From Vibrio neptunius (GTDB taxonomy: Bacteria > Pseudomonadota > Gammaproteobacteria > Enterobacterales > Vibrionaceae), in NCBI RefSeq assembly GCF_000967495.1, contig NZ_JXXU01000035.1, forward strand, positions 78,049 to 142,048: a stretch of 64,000 nt of DNA, in the 5' to 3' direction. The position numbers and the translations under genes are program-made. Of this stretch, positions 53,206 through 61,346 are shown piece after piece (positions within the stretch are counted from its first letter, which is position 1; every line of letters starts with the position of its first letter). Under the pieces are notes generated by a model. That model was not told the DNA's origin. It ran no database searches and worked only from the letters and a program-made list of their open reading frames with translations.

Positions 53206-53921
53206 TGGTGACTCAGAATTTGCTCAAAAAATTGTTGTGTTCTCGGGTGTTGAGGCGCACTGAACAACTGTTTTGGGGTGGCCATTTCTAATATTTCTCC
53301 TTGATCCATAAATATCACTCTATCTGCAACTTCACGGGCAAAGCCCATTTCATGAGTCACACACACCATGGCTATGCCATCAGAGGCCAAGTCAATCATG
53401 ACCTGCAAAACCTCTTTAATGGTCTCTGGATCCAGAGCAGAGGTTGGTTCATCAAACAACAAGATCTCGGGCTTCATGCACAAAGAGCGTGCAATGGCGA
53501 CACGTTGTTGCTGTCCGCCAGACAGTTGAACGGGATACTTGTGTGCTTGTTCCGAGATATTGACGCGCTTAAGGAAATGCATGGCAGTATCGATGGCTTG
53601 CTGTTTCGAATGTTTCAATGTGCGCACTGGTGCCAACGTCAGGTTATCTAAAACGGTTAAATGAGGAAAAAGATTAAAATGCTGAAAAACCATGCCGACT
53701 TTCCCCGGCGGTGCAGCGGATATAGGTTGGCCGAATATCTGAACATTGCCTGTTGAGATAGTTTCCAACCCATTGATGGCTCTAATTAAGGTTGACTTGC
53801 CTGATCCTGAAGGACCACAAACGACCAGCCTTTCTCCTTTTTTCACTGAAAGATTAATATCCTTTAGTGCTTGAAAATGGCCGTACCACTTGTTGACGTG
53901 TGTAAAATCGATGGCGTTCAT
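53202..53921 (-). CDS. Polar amino acid ABC transporter ATP-binding protein
   Basis: A 239-residue GlnQ/HisP-type ATPase. It has Walker A GPSGSGKST, Q-loop MVFQHFNLFPH, signature LSGGQQQRVAIARS, Walker B ILLFDEPTSALD and switch His in CVTHEMGFAREVAD. It is the first gene of the operon ATPase-permease-binding protein-permease. It energises amino acid uptake at the inner membrane. Confidence 0.95.
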   Translation of the reverse strand: MNAIDFTHVNKWYGHFQALKDINLSVKKGERLVVCGPSGSGKSTLIRAINGLETISTGNVQIFGQPISAAPPGKVGMVFQHFNLFPHLTVLDNLTLAPVRTLKHSKQQAIDTAMHFLKRVNISEQAHKYPVQLSGGQQQRVAIARSLCMKPEILLFDEPTSALDPETIKEVLQVMIDLASDGIAMVCVTHEMGFAREVADRVIFMDQGEILEMATPKQLFSAPQHPRTQQFFEQILSHQ

Positions 53922-54227
53922 GCCGATTCTTTATTTGAGTTTATTTATATTAACACCTTAACAATATCAAAGGGATATTGCATCTCACGTGCTTCAAATA
54001 GAGCTTGAAAGCCTGATATTGCTCACTTTAAATCGCATGTAATTCAAAGTTTACATTGAGTGTAAAATGTAAAAATAGAAGAAATATTGCCTTTTGTTGA
54101 AAAAAGTGGTTGCAAGCATCGTTTTTGATAGATAAGTTACAGGGAAGACGAAAAACAAAACAGAGCATTTATGCACCACTGATTTTTGGTGCGGTGTTCA
54201 AGCCAAGATAAATAGGAAGACGTAGCA
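53922..54227. other. Divergent promoter region of the ABC importer and aroG
   Basis: A 306-bp region without a gene. It carries a TyrR-like box at 54038-54055 and a small hairpin (GCACCA at 54173-54178 with TGGTGC at 54187-54192) in the probable aroG leader. No attenuator or leader peptide was recognised. Confidence 0.6.
54038..54055. promoter_or_regulatory. Probable TyrR box upstream of aroG
   Basis: TGTAAT-N6-TTTACA matches the TyrR consensus TGTAAA-N6-TTTACA at 11 of 12 defined bases. A second half-site, TGTAAA, lies at 54061-54066, so a strong/weak box pair as in E. coli TyrR promoters is possible. It is about 170 bp before the aroG start. Confidence 0.6.
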
Positions 54228-55280
54228 ATGTTCCAGACTGATGATGTACGAATTAGCAAAGTAAAAGAATTATTACCGCCAGTAGCTGTTTTAGAGAAGT
54301 TTCCGGCGACTGAAACTGCGTCTTCAACGACTTTTCGTTCTCGTGAAGCAATCTCTAAAATTTTAAATGGCGATGATGACCGACTTCTGGTTATCGTTGG
54401 TCCTTGTTCTATTCACGATCCGGAAGCGGCAATTGAATACGGTAAGCGATTGAAAGTACTGCGTGATGAGCTGGGCGACCGTCTAGAAGTTGTGATGCGA
54501 GTTTACTTTGAGAAGCCACGTACAACAGTGGGCTGGAAAGGCTTGATAAATGACCCGTACTTGAACGACACGTTTAAGATCAATGATGGCCTGCGCATGG
54601 GTCGTAAGTTGCTGCTGGATCTCACTGATCTTGGCTTACCAACGGCGAGTGAGTTCCTTGATATGATCACTCCGCAGTACGTTGCAGACTTAATCAGTTG
54701 GGGTGCTATTGGTGCACGTACGACTGAATCTCAGGTACACCGTGAGCTGGCTTCAGGTATTTCTTGCCCAGTTGGTTTTAAAAATGGTACGGATGGCAAC
54801 ATCAAAATTGCATCGGATGCAATTCGCAGTGCGAGTGCTTCTCACCACTTCTTGTCAGTCACTAAGTACGGTCACTCAGCAATCGTTGAAACTGCTGGTA
54901 ACCCAGACTGTCACATCATCCTACGTGGCGGTAAAGAGCCTAACTACAGCGCTGAACATGTGGGTGCGATTAAATCTGAACTTGAAGCATCAGGTCTGCC
55001 TCAGAAGGTGATGATCGACTTTAGCCATGCGAACAGCTCGAAGCAGTACCAGCGCCAGATGTTGGTTTCGGAAGATGTAGCGGGTCAAATTTCTGCAGGT
55101 GAAGAGGCTATTTTTGGTGTAATGATTGAGTCGCATCTTGTTGAAGGCCGTCAAGATCTTGTTGATGGTCAAGCGCCAACCTATGGTCAGTCTATCACTG
55201 ATGCGTGTATTGGTTGGGAAGACACTGAAAAGGTTCTTCGTCAGTTAGCCGATGCGGTAGAAGCGCGTCGTAACAAATAA
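54228..55280 (+). CDS. aroG: 3-deoxy-7-phosphoheptulonate synthase, AroG type
   Basis: A 350-residue class I DAHP synthase that condenses PEP and erythrose 4-phosphate in the first step of the shikimate pathway. It follows E. coli AroG throughout: KELLPPVAVLEKFPAT, GPCSIHDPEAAIEYG, EKPRTTVGWKGLINDP, GARTTESQVHRELASG, IDFSHANSSK and IGVMIESHLVEG, with the metal-binding Cys in GPCS. Greater similarity to AroG than to AroF/AroH suggests phenylalanine inhibition. It is monocistronic with its own terminator, and a TyrR-like box lies upstream. Confidence 0.95.
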   Translation: MFQTDDVRISKVKELLPPVAVLEKFPATETASSTTFRSREAISKILNGDDDRLLVIVGPCSIHDPEAAIEYGKRLKVLRDELGDRLEVVMRVYFEKPRTTVGWKGLINDPYLNDTFKINDGLRMGRKLLLDLTDLGLPTASEFLDMITPQYVADLISWGAIGARTTESQVHRELASGISCPVGFKNGTDGNIKIASDAIRSASASHHFLSVTKYGHSAIVETAGNPDCHIILRGGKEPNYSAEHVGAIKSELEASGLPQKVMIDFSHANSSKQYQRQMLVSEDVAGQISAGEEAIFGVMIESHLVEGRQDLVDGQAPTYGQSITDACIGWEDTEKVLRQLADAVEARRNK

Positions 55281-55299
55281 ACTATCTCTTATTGGTAAG

Positions 55300-55326
55300 A
55301 AAAGCTCCCAATTCGGGAGCTTTTTT
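55300..55326 (+). terminator. aroG intrinsic terminator
   Basis: The 10-bp stem AAAAGCTCCC / GGGAGCTTTT with a 5-nt loop is followed by further T residues (TTTTTT overall). It lies 20 bp after the aroG stop. Confidence 0.92.
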
Positions 55327-55395
55327 CGTTTTAGGGGTTTAATTGAACACTGTTTAATATATTATGGCAATCAAACTTATCGACCCCAATGATTC

Positions 55396-55722
55396 ATGAA
55401 GCGAACGTCAAAGATTATCTGGACTGTCATACTATGCTTGGCTTTATTCCCATGCGCTCATGCGGCCCAAAGCGAAAGTGATTTGTTTATTTACACCCTG
55501 CCCAAGTACGATGACTCGCGCCATGAGATGAACCAAGACCCGATTGATGTAAAGGTCGATAGTACATCACCTTCACTTGCTTTGAAGCTAGATTATGAGG
55601 TCCCTTGCGATCTCAAGTGTGGCATCGGTCATACCGGACTATTCTTACTTTATATTGCGGCTGAAGGACAGAAAGATCAGCAATACCGGTATTCATTAAT
55701 GAATACAAACTACGAACCTTAA
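55396..55722 (+). CDS. Small exported hypothetical protein
   Basis: A 108-residue protein with a clear signal peptide (KRTSKIIWTVILCLALFPCAHA, cleavage near residue 23). The mature part is acidic and contains one CxxxC pair (VPCDLKCGIG), possibly a disulfide. I do not recognise a family. It is followed by a strong bidirectional terminator and stands alone, with no clear ribosome site. Confidence 0.6.
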   Translation: MKRTSKIIWTVILCLALFPCAHAAQSESDLFIYTLPKYDDSRHEMNQDPIDVKVDSTSPSLALKLDYEVPCDLKCGIGHTGLFLLYIAAEGQKDQQYRYSLMNTNYEP

Positions 55723-55736
55723 TCTGACTAATTTGA

Positions 55737-55764
55737 ACAAGGGCTCTCGGTAGAGAGCCCTTGT
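55737..55764. terminator. Bidirectional intrinsic terminator
   Basis: A perfect 11-bp stem (ACAAGGGCTCT and its complement) with a 6-nt loop lies between the convergent small exported protein gene and the alpha-amylase gene. Confidence 0.8.
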
Positions 55765-55768
55765 ATAT

Positions 55769-57832
55769 TTATTTACCAACGAAACCTACAACAACCGTGT
55801 CGTCTTCCAAACTTCGAGAGAAAACATAGGCTGAATTGTTGCCAATTTCTTTGTGTACACCAGCTCCTATTGCAGGATGTGATTGACGGAACTTACCTAA
55901 CGTTTGCCAGTGCTTGAGAAGCTGTTGGCGCTCTTTGCTTAGCTTCCACAACATGTCAGAGCGAGTGCCTTGATGGAAGTCATCAGCATAGGGGCCTAAA
56001 CCACGTCCCACTTCATCACCGTAGTAAACCTGCACGGCTCCGGGGCTAAGTAATAAAGCGTTGGCGGCGTTACGCTGCATCTCAAATGAGTTGAAGCGAC
56101 TGAAAAACAGTTCTGTGTCGTGTGAAGACATGTAGCTGACAGGGGTAAAGTCTGGTGTTTCTTGCATTGAATCAGCGTAGTTTTGATAGGTCTCCTGCAT
56201 TTGACTCAGGCAAGCGGCACCTTTGTCGAGTTTCTTCTGCATATCAAAGTTGATTAGTGCGTCGAAACCTTGGTTAGCATAAGGAGAGCGGTAGGCAGAA
56301 TGTCCCCATACTTCTCCTAGCATCCAGAAAGGCTGTCCGGTCTGATTATTGTTGGTACGCCATTGCTCAAGACTGTTTGTTGCCTCGCTTTTCAACCGTT
56401 TCCACACATCTTCTTCAACGTGTTTAACGGTATCAACTCGAAACCCATCAATACCAAATCGCTTGACCCAGTCGGTTTGCCACTCGATGAGGTAGTCAGA
56501 TACGGTGTAGTTTTCGCGTGCCTGAACGCGGGTTCCCGGGTTGTCGAGTAACCATTTTGGTGGCGTTACAGGCTGCTTAGACTCGGTTAAAAAATCAGGT
56601 AAGCCAGCCAGTGTTTTGGTGATGTCGTTTGAGCCTGGTTTGCTGTAGCCTGGCAACCCTGCTCGGACCCAGTCTTTACCCCACCACTGGTGCCAGTTTG
56701 AACTTGTGTAATCAACAGAATCATTAAAACTATGCCAGTTCTGCCCTGATTTTGGCGCCCAGTTTTGCCATTTATCAGGCATGTTTTGGGTGTTAACAAC
56801 GTTTATATTGTCGAATTGTAAGTCTGCTAGTGTCGAGTAACCAGAATGGTTTACAACAGCATCCAGAAAGATACGCATACCGTGCTTATGAGCCTGTGTG
56901 ACCAACTGTTTTAGATCTTCTTCATTACCAAAGTTTTGGTCAATTTTAGTGAAATCACGAGTCCAGTAGCCATGGTAGCTGTAGAATGGAAAACTGCCTT
57001 TCTCTCCACCACCGACAAAGCCATGGACTTGCTCTACGATAGGAGAAAGCCAGATCACGTCAGTGCCAAGGCTCTGAATATAATCGAGCTTTTCAGTTAG
57101 TCCTTTGAGATCCCCTCCATGAAAAGTGCCTACCTCTTGTTTGCCATCTTTCTTTCGACCATAGCTGTGGTCATTGGATGTATCTCCGTTGTTGAATCGA
57201 TCTACCATCGCGAAATAGATATTGGCGTTTCGATAGTTGAATTGCGCAGAGGAAGCGCTGGTGTCGGCCTGTTCAAGTAGAACAAGTCCACCACTGCTTG
57301 GAGAGGGGGTTAGTCTGACTTGGTTGTTTTGTACGGTAACGAGTTGATTTGAAAATACCTCTCTGAGTTGAGTACCTTCACTGAAGGTATCACCTAAAGA
57401 AAGTGTCACTTCTCCACCTTTGTATTGCTCGCAGGCTACATCGGGGATAGGGCGGGTAAACTTCTTGGCTGCAATTTTCTTGGCTTCCCGAGCGATTGTT
57501 ATTGTGTGTTGAGTATCATCGTAGGCAAAGGAGTAATCACCACTGAAGTGGATCTTGACCGATAATTCGGTAGCGCTATTGCAATTGAGGCTGAGTGGTT
57601 TACGGAACTTCACTGTCGGTTCTGTCACCGACGGGCATGTACCATCGATCCCCGATATATTAACTTGATAGGTTTCTTTTTTAAGTGGTAGAACCAATGG
57701 ATCCGATGTGCTTAAAGGGAAGTCCCGACTTGTGGTTGTGGTTGAAATGGTAAGAGTCGGCGTGGCTAAGCTTGATAAGCTGATTAGGGCAGTCAGCACA
57801 GCAAGAGAGAGATGTGTTGGCTTCACGTTCAT
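55769..57832 (-). CDS. Exported alpha-amylase (GH13, MalS-like)
   Basis: A 687-residue secreted glycoside hydrolase. A signal peptide (about residues 1-23) is followed by a 170-residue N-terminal beta domain and the GH13 barrel. The four conserved regions are present: DAVVNHSG (I), GFRVDTVKH with nucleophile Asp (II), MLGEVWG with acid/base Glu (III) and SSHDTELF with the third Asp (IV). It hydrolyses alpha-1,4 glucans or maltodextrins in the periplasm or medium. The size is close to E. coli MalS (676 residues). The C-terminus is short, with no starch-binding module. Confidence 0.92.
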   Translation of the reverse strand: MNVKPTHLSLAVLTALISLSSLATPTLTISTTTTSRDFPLSTSDPLVLPLKKETYQVNISGIDGTCPSVTEPTVKFRKPLSLNCNSATELSVKIHFSGDYSFAYDDTQHTITIAREAKKIAAKKFTRPIPDVACEQYKGGEVTLSLGDTFSEGTQLREVFSNQLVTVQNNQVRLTPSPSSGGLVLLEQADTSASSAQFNYRNANIYFAMVDRFNNGDTSNDHSYGRKKDGKQEVGTFHGGDLKGLTEKLDYIQSLGTDVIWLSPIVEQVHGFVGGGEKGSFPFYSYHGYWTRDFTKIDQNFGNEEDLKQLVTQAHKHGMRIFLDAVVNHSGYSTLADLQFDNINVVNTQNMPDKWQNWAPKSGQNWHSFNDSVDYTSSNWHQWWGKDWVRAGLPGYSKPGSNDITKTLAGLPDFLTESKQPVTPPKWLLDNPGTRVQARENYTVSDYLIEWQTDWVKRFGIDGFRVDTVKHVEEDVWKRLKSEATNSLEQWRTNNNQTGQPFWMLGEVWGHSAYRSPYANQGFDALINFDMQKKLDKGAACLSQMQETYQNYADSMQETPDFTPVSYMSSHDTELFFSRFNSFEMQRNAANALLLSPGAVQVYYGDEVGRGLGPYADDFHQGTRSDMLWKLSKERQQLLKHWQTLGKFRQSHPAIGAGVHKEIGNNSAYVFSRSLEDDTVVVGFVGK

Positions 57833-57956
57833 TCCTTGATTGTTTTTTCAACAAGGCTAAGCCGATTTCTTCAAGTTGACATCATTCCCTTAATCTACGC
57901 CCTAAAGTTTGCTCAGCATCACAGTAGTCATCCTTTGTATTATGCAAATGACAGTT

Positions 57957-58355
57957 TCAGCGTTGTGCCTTTATCTGCAGATTTAAAAATTGCACCATGG
58001 CAGATTCATCTAGGTAGCCATCGGCTTTTTTATGGCCTCGCAGATATTGATAGCCTGCAATGACATGGCGGTGTTGTTCATGGTCTTTGGGCTCAAAACC
58101 ATGAACGTATCGATAGGCTACTACATAGGCATCCATGTCGACCACTTCCGCTTGTCTATATAGGTACCCGCAGCCAGTGGCCAGCCATTCAAGTGAACAG
58201 TTGGCTTTCATGGCTATTTGGTTTGCTTTCGACAAACTAGGTTCACTGCCGTTGAGATATTTGCGAATAAGGGCCTCTGAAAGTTCGACTCGGCGGGCAA
58301 AGCCAGAAACTGACTCTTCACCAATCAATTGTTTTAGCCGTTCGGAGAAACTCAA
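57957..58355 (-). CDS. XRE-family helix-turn-helix regulator
   Basis: A 132-residue protein with an N-terminal Cro/CI-like helix-turn-helix (FSERLKQLIGEESVSGFARRVELSEALIRKYLNGSEPSLSKANQIAMKANCSLEWLATG). The C-terminal half is short and unrecognised, with no peptidase motif. It resembles phage-derived regulators, although no phage genes are adjacent. Only TTG (58355) is available as a start; no ATG or GTG lies upstream in frame before the region loses similarity. It is divergent from the aldo/keto reductase gene and may control it. Confidence 0.78.
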   Translation of the reverse strand: MSFSERLKQLIGEESVSGFARRVELSEALIRKYLNGSEPSLSKANQIAMKANCSLEWLATGCGYLYRQAEVVDMDAYVVAYRYVHGFEPKDHEQHRHVIAGYQYLRGHKKADGYLDESAMVQFLNLQIKAQR

Positions 58356-58450
58356 TTTTTCGTACTCTGGTTCGAATTTGTTGTCAGTATACGTTGAGCA
58401 TTGAATTAAACAAGAATACTGTAAAGGCAGTTTTTATTAGGAGGTAAGTG

Positions 58451-59359
58451 ATGGTGTCTAAAGTCACAATTGCGCCGCAAGGCCCAGAGTTTTCTCAACT
58501 GGTTCAGGGTTACTGGCGTCTTGCAGAATGGGGTATGACGCCTCAGCAACGATTGTCTTTTCTCAAGCAACACATTGAGTTAGGTATTACCACGGTCGAC
58601 CAAGCCGATATCTACGGCAATTACGAATGTGAATCGCTATTCGGTGAAGCGTTGAAGCTAGATCCTTCCGTTCGCGATGAGCTCCAGATTGTCACTAAGT
58701 GTGATATTAAGCTCTGTACCGACAAATTTCCTCAACGCAAGGTCAATCATTATGACACCAGTGCGGGGCATATTTATGAATCTGTGAACAATTCGCTTGA
58801 ACGCCTGAATATAGATCAGATCGATGTGCTGCTTATCCACAGACCAGATGTACTGATGGATGCGGATGAAGTGGCTGATGCGTTTAGTGAATTACATAAA
58901 GTTGGCAAAGTGAAGCACTTTGGCGTGTCTAACTTCACTCCAAGTCAGTTTGATCTTCTACAGTCACGCGTGGCGAAACCGCTCGTTACTAACCAGATTG
59001 AAATCAATCCACTGAATTTTGAGGTTGCCCATGATGGTACATTAGATCAGCTTCAAATGAAACGCGTGCGACCAATGGCATGGTCTTGTCTCGGTGGAGG
59101 GAGCATTTTTACTGGTGCAACCGAGCAGGCGCAACGTGTTCGTGATGAGCTAGAAGCAATCCGATGTGAAGTCGGTGCGCAGAGTATCGATCAAATCATC
59201 TACGCATGGGTAAATCGACTACCAGCGCGACCTCTGCCTATTATTGGTTCAGGAAAAATTGAACGCGTGAAAAGCGCTTTTGAAGCGATGGACATTGAGC
59301 TTACTCGTGAACAGTGGTATCGGGTTTGGGTCGCCTCCAAAGGTCATGGTGTGGCATAA
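58451..59359 (+). CDS. Aldo/keto reductase (YdhF-like)
   Basis: A 302-residue NADPH-dependent aldo/keto reductase. The catalytic tetrad is seen as Asp and Tyr in TTVDQADIYGNYECE, Lys in IVTKCDIKL and His in VLLIHRPD. KVKHFGVSNF and PIIGSGKIERV bind the cofactor. It is cytosolic with unknown carbonyl substrate. AGGAGG lies 6 nt before ATG 58451; GTG 58448 is too close to it. It is probably monocistronic. Confidence 0.9.
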   Translation: MVSKVTIAPQGPEFSQLVQGYWRLAEWGMTPQQRLSFLKQHIELGITTVDQADIYGNYECESLFGEALKLDPSVRDELQIVTKCDIKLCTDKFPQRKVNHYDTSAGHIYESVNNSLERLNIDQIDVLLIHRPDVLMDADEVADAFSELHKVGKVKHFGVSNFTPSQFDLLQSRVAKPLVTNQIEINPLNFEVAHDGTLDQLQMKRVRPMAWSCLGGGSIFTGATEQAQRVRDELEAIRCEVGAQSIDQIIYAWVNRLPARPLPIIGSGKIERVKSAFEAMDIELTREQWYRVWVASKGHGVA

Positions 59360-59378
59360 CCATTCTCAATGGAAAGAC

Positions 59379-59408
59379 AAAAGGAGCGAGTGCTGCTGGC
59401 TCCTTTTT
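59379..59408. terminator. Bidirectional terminator
   Basis: The 9-bp stem AAAAGGAGC / GCTCCTTTT with an 11-nt loop is followed by T. It separates the aldo/keto reductase gene from the convergent EAL gene and overlaps the last bases of the latter. Confidence 0.75.
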
Positions 59409-60996
59409 AGTAACAGATATAACGATGGGCAAAGCGTACGCTAAACGGAGTGACAGTGTATTCAACAAGTGCCTCAGGCTTTATTGGTCTTGAATAGTAA
59501 AAGCCTTGGATGTAACGGACACCAAGTTCGTTTAATTGGCTGATTTGAAGTTCGTTTTCTACTCCCTCAGCAATAATTTTCATGTTGAGCTCTTTTGCTA
59601 AGTTCACCATCGATTGGATTACGGGTTTGATTTGGGTGTCTTCGCCTAAGCTATTAATGAAAACTCTATCTATTTTCATCACATTAAACTTGTGCTGTCT
59701 TATCAAATTCAACCCAGAGTATCCGGTACCAAAATCATCGACTGCGACTTCGAATCCGAGCTGGCTTATTTGTTGCAGGGAACTGAGTGCGCCCTTTAGT
59801 TGCTCTGCAGGGAAATCGAGGTTTTCCGTGACTTCTAGCAGAATGTGCGACACAAAAGCCGGTTTTTCTTTCGCATAAGACTTGAGAAAGGCCATAAAGT
59901 CGGGTTTGAGTAACGATGTGCGGCTTAGGTTAATACTAATATAATGATTGCCTAGGCTAGGGCCATTTTGTGATAAAAACTCTGTTACTGATTGAAAGGT
60001 GTGACGAGTTAAGTCATCAATAAGATCCAATTTCTCTGCTAAGGGAATAAATATTTCCGGAGAAATGCTGCCCTTCAATGGATGTTCCCAACGCAGTAAG
60101 GCTTCACTACCGACGACGTTACGTGTTTCGATATCCACAATAGGTTGTAAGTACAGTTCGATTTGACGTTCGCTAATGGCCTTACTCAGGCAGAACTCAA
60201 TCGAATGTTTAACAAGAGTGTGATGCCGAAGCAGGATATAAATCAGTGACAGGCCGAAAGCGAATAACACGATCAGCCAAATATTTTGTTGGTAGTGATA
60301 AAGATAGGCGGCGCTATCAAGTTGGATTTTGACAGACAACGGATAGAGTTGTGATGAAAAGTTAAACGGAGTCGTCATATATTCAGAAATCTGATGTTGC
60401 CCTTGAATACTTCGATTGAGGACTTGAATCTGATACCCGTAATGTTGCTTATCTAACAGAAAGGACGTTTGCTGAAGAAACTGGACAGGTGGCAATAGGG
60501 CGTTTATGCCTGTTCCGTCATTGGAAGAGACATAAATGAAAAATGAATTGAGTTTGCTCTTAGATTTGGTCAGAGAAATGGTGATGTTATTTGATGATTC
60601 TGAAATTCGTTGCAACACCGAAGAAAATAGACGAATACGAGTTCGTCCTTCGTTACTGGTGCAGTAGACATTGGACCCGTTATACAAACCAATTTCTTTA
60701 ATCATATCAGAATGAAACATATGAGCGCGAAGGGCGAGTTTATCTGCTTCGCTACATAAAGTGGTTACATTTTGCTTTAGGACAATTAAATCGCTAGCGA
60801 CTCGGTCGATATAGTTCTCCAGCGTGGTCACGGAGTGTTTTCCGTCGAGGATTGCTTGTTCTCGCGTTTGGTGATAGTTCCAAATCAGGGATACGATAAA
60901 GACCGCACCGAATAGACCTGCGATGGGAAACAAATTGGGTAAGTGTGCGAAAACTTCTCTTCCATTAGCCAAGTATCGCTGAATTTTGTAATTCAT
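59407..60996 (-). CDS. CSS-motif/EAL-domain c-di-GMP phosphodiesterase
   Basis: A 529-residue membrane protein with two transmembrane helices (about residues 20-40 and 240-258). They flank a periplasmic CSS-motif sensor domain, with the Cys in TTLCSEADKLALR. In related E. coli Pde proteins this domain senses redox through a disulfide. The cytoplasmic EAL domain keeps the catalytic set: SEALLRWEHP, ISINLSRTSL, LEVTENLDF, VDDFGTGYSGL, KIDRVFINSL and AEGVE. It should cleave c-di-GMP to pGpG. It is divergent from the giant adhesin gene, which suggests control of adhesion. Confidence 0.92.
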   Translation of the reverse strand: MNYKIQRYLANGREVFAHLPNLFPIAGLFGAVFIVSLIWNYHQTREQAILDGKHSVTTLENYIDRVASDLIVLKQNVTTLCSEADKLALRAHMFHSDMIKEIGLYNGSNVYCTSNEGRTRIRLFSSVLQRISESSNNITISLTKSKSKLNSFFIYVSSNDGTGINALLPPVQFLQQTSFLLDKQHYGYQIQVLNRSIQGQHQISEYMTTPFNFSSQLYPLSVKIQLDSAAYLYHYQQNIWLIVLFAFGLSLIYILLRHHTLVKHSIEFCLSKAISERQIELYLQPIVDIETRNVVGSEALLRWEHPLKGSISPEIFIPLAEKLDLIDDLTRHTFQSVTEFLSQNGPSLGNHYISINLSRTSLLKPDFMAFLKSYAKEKPAFVSHILLEVTENLDFPAEQLKGALSSLQQISQLGFEVAVDDFGTGYSGLNLIRQHKFNVMKIDRVFINSLGEDTQIKPVIQSMVNLAKELNMKIIAEGVENELQISQLNELGVRYIQGFYYSRPIKPEALVEYTVTPFSVRFAHRYICY

Positions 60997-61346
60997 AGAG
61001 ACATCAATGTCCGTATAGTATTTTATTTACTTGAAGAGTTATCTATCAAAGGCTGTGTTTTTCAAAGCCCTATTTTAAGGTTTAAGGTAATTTTTACTCA
61101 AATTTCTCACTTGTGAGAAATTTGAGTGTGGTTTTGAGTTAATTGTTGAATATCATGCAGTTAGCTAAGGCTAAGTGGTGTGTGATTCGGACTATACTTA
61201 CTCTAATAACGATCAATGGCCCTAATGCGGTAATAAGCACTGGAATCACGTACAAATTTTGATATTTTTGTCGCCAATACGCTCGTTAAATATTATTAAA
61301 TTTCTTAATTGCTGTTGACTGGCTTAGTCAGATTGAGGGGATAAGT
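60997..61346. other. Divergent regulatory region of the EAL gene and giant adhesin
   Basis: A 350-bp A+T-rich gene-free region. It contains a perfect 32-bp inverted repeat (61096-61127). The adhesin ribosome site GAGGGG is at 61335-61340. No promoter was assigned with confidence. Confidence 0.6.
61096..61127. promoter_or_regulatory. Perfect 32-bp inverted repeat, candidate operator
   Basis: Two exact 15-bp arms (ACTCAAATTTCTCAC and its complement) are separated by TT. It lies 100 bp from the EAL start and 220 bp from the adhesin start. Between divergent genes a terminator makes little sense, so a dimeric regulator site is more likely; the protein is unknown. Confidence 0.65.

Noticed and set aside
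54171..54182. ATG-CAC-CAC-TGA upstream of aroG considered as an attenuator leader peptide
   Set aside because: Two codons of histidine do not fit aromatic control, and there is no terminator/antiterminator pair.
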